From positions 3,419,852 to 3,483,851 of the forward strand of contig NZ_MINL01000001.1 in the NCBI RefSeq assembly GCF_001882345.1: a stretch of DNA of 64,000 bases, given 5' to 3'. The notes beneath the pieces are model-generated. The model did not search any database. It had not been told where the DNA came from and saw only the letters and a program-made list of their open reading frames with translations. Source of the DNA: Halomonas sp. QHL1 (GTDB lineage: Bacteria > Pseudomonadota > Gammaproteobacteria > Pseudomonadales > Halomonadaceae). Below are positions 63,918-64,000 of this stretch, piece after piece (the first letter of the stretch is position 1; every line of letters starts with the position of its first letter). Both the position numbers and the translations under genes were made by a program.

Positions 63918-64000
63918 TTAGCTGCGGTTAAACCACGCCTTCATTACGTCGGTTATCTGGGTGATTCCCGCTTTAGAGGTGATATAGGCGGGCATGGTGT
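63918..64000 (-). CDS. C-terminal end of an unidentified protein (partial)
   Basis: On the minus strand the last 83 bases are open, ending at TAA (63920-63918), and encode about 26 C-terminal residues ending 'DVMKAWFNRS'. The codon choice fits the neighbouring genes, and it would be convergent with cobB. The family is not recognisable from so short a piece. Confidence 0.4.
   Translation of the reverse strand, partial: TMPAYITSKAGITQITDVMKAWFNRS

Noticed and set aside
1..64000. CRISPR arrays, insertion sequences, prophage, tRNA or rRNA genes
   Set aside because: No direct-repeat array, transposase, integrase, cloverleaf or rRNA-like sequence was recognised in the window.

Overview
The window reads as ordinary chromosome of a halophilic gammaproteobacterium, most likely Halomonas or a close relative (Halomonadaceae). 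This rests on gene content and synteny (ubiD next to fre, lptFG divergent from pepA-holC-valS, a TIGR03643 gene, a DUF3087-type gene, opgGH, and a photoactive yellow protein of the halophile type). No phage, insertion sequence, CRISPR array, rRNA or tRNA was seen.

Layout. 1-6.2 kb: end of tilS, ppx, then rho-ubiD-fre and a 42-residue membrane peptide. 6.2-7.8 kb: a DAHP synthase gene behind a 500-base leader with two short reading frames rich in Phe/Tyr/Trp, the first followed by a terminator hairpin. 7.8-11.4 kb: small envelope genes (DUF3087-like membrane protein, MliC-type lipoprotein, YdjM-like protein, gloA, META lipoprotein). 11.4-20.7 kb: one long minus-strand operon made of an APH-fold kinase, a YnjBCD-like ABC importer, two 'selenodomain-associated' transferases, a VTT-dihydrolipoamide-dehydrogenase fusion and a SelD-type FAD oxidoreductase. 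20.8-29.9 kb: hydrolase, valS, an MFS transporter, a Spy-like periplasmic protein, holC, ilvE, pepA. 30-33.8 kb: lptFG, an RDD protein, bfd and bfr with iron-type control. 33.8-44.4 kb: cstA, sodC, truC, tcdA, a DUF1653 gene, a RecQ-type helicase, an ion channel, a Zur-type COG0523 GTPase, a PepSY protein, a methyltransferase.

44.4-45.5 kb is distinctly AT-rich and carries an XRE regulator. It is followed by a GAF-GAF-GGDEF-EAL protein, opgG-opgH (osmoregulated periplasmic glucans), and a minimal ethanolamine catabolic unit (AraC regulator, eutB, eutC, ethanolamine permease) with no microcompartment genes.

The most striking region is 58.1-61.3 kb: photoactive yellow protein, a p-coumarate:CoA ligase-like enzyme and a tyrosine ammonia-lyase lie in a row. 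Together they supply everything known to be needed for a blue-light receptor: tyrosine to p-coumarate, p-coumaroyl-CoA, then a thioester on PYP Cys71. aceK, a sirtuin (cobB) and the end of an unidentified minus-strand gene close the window.
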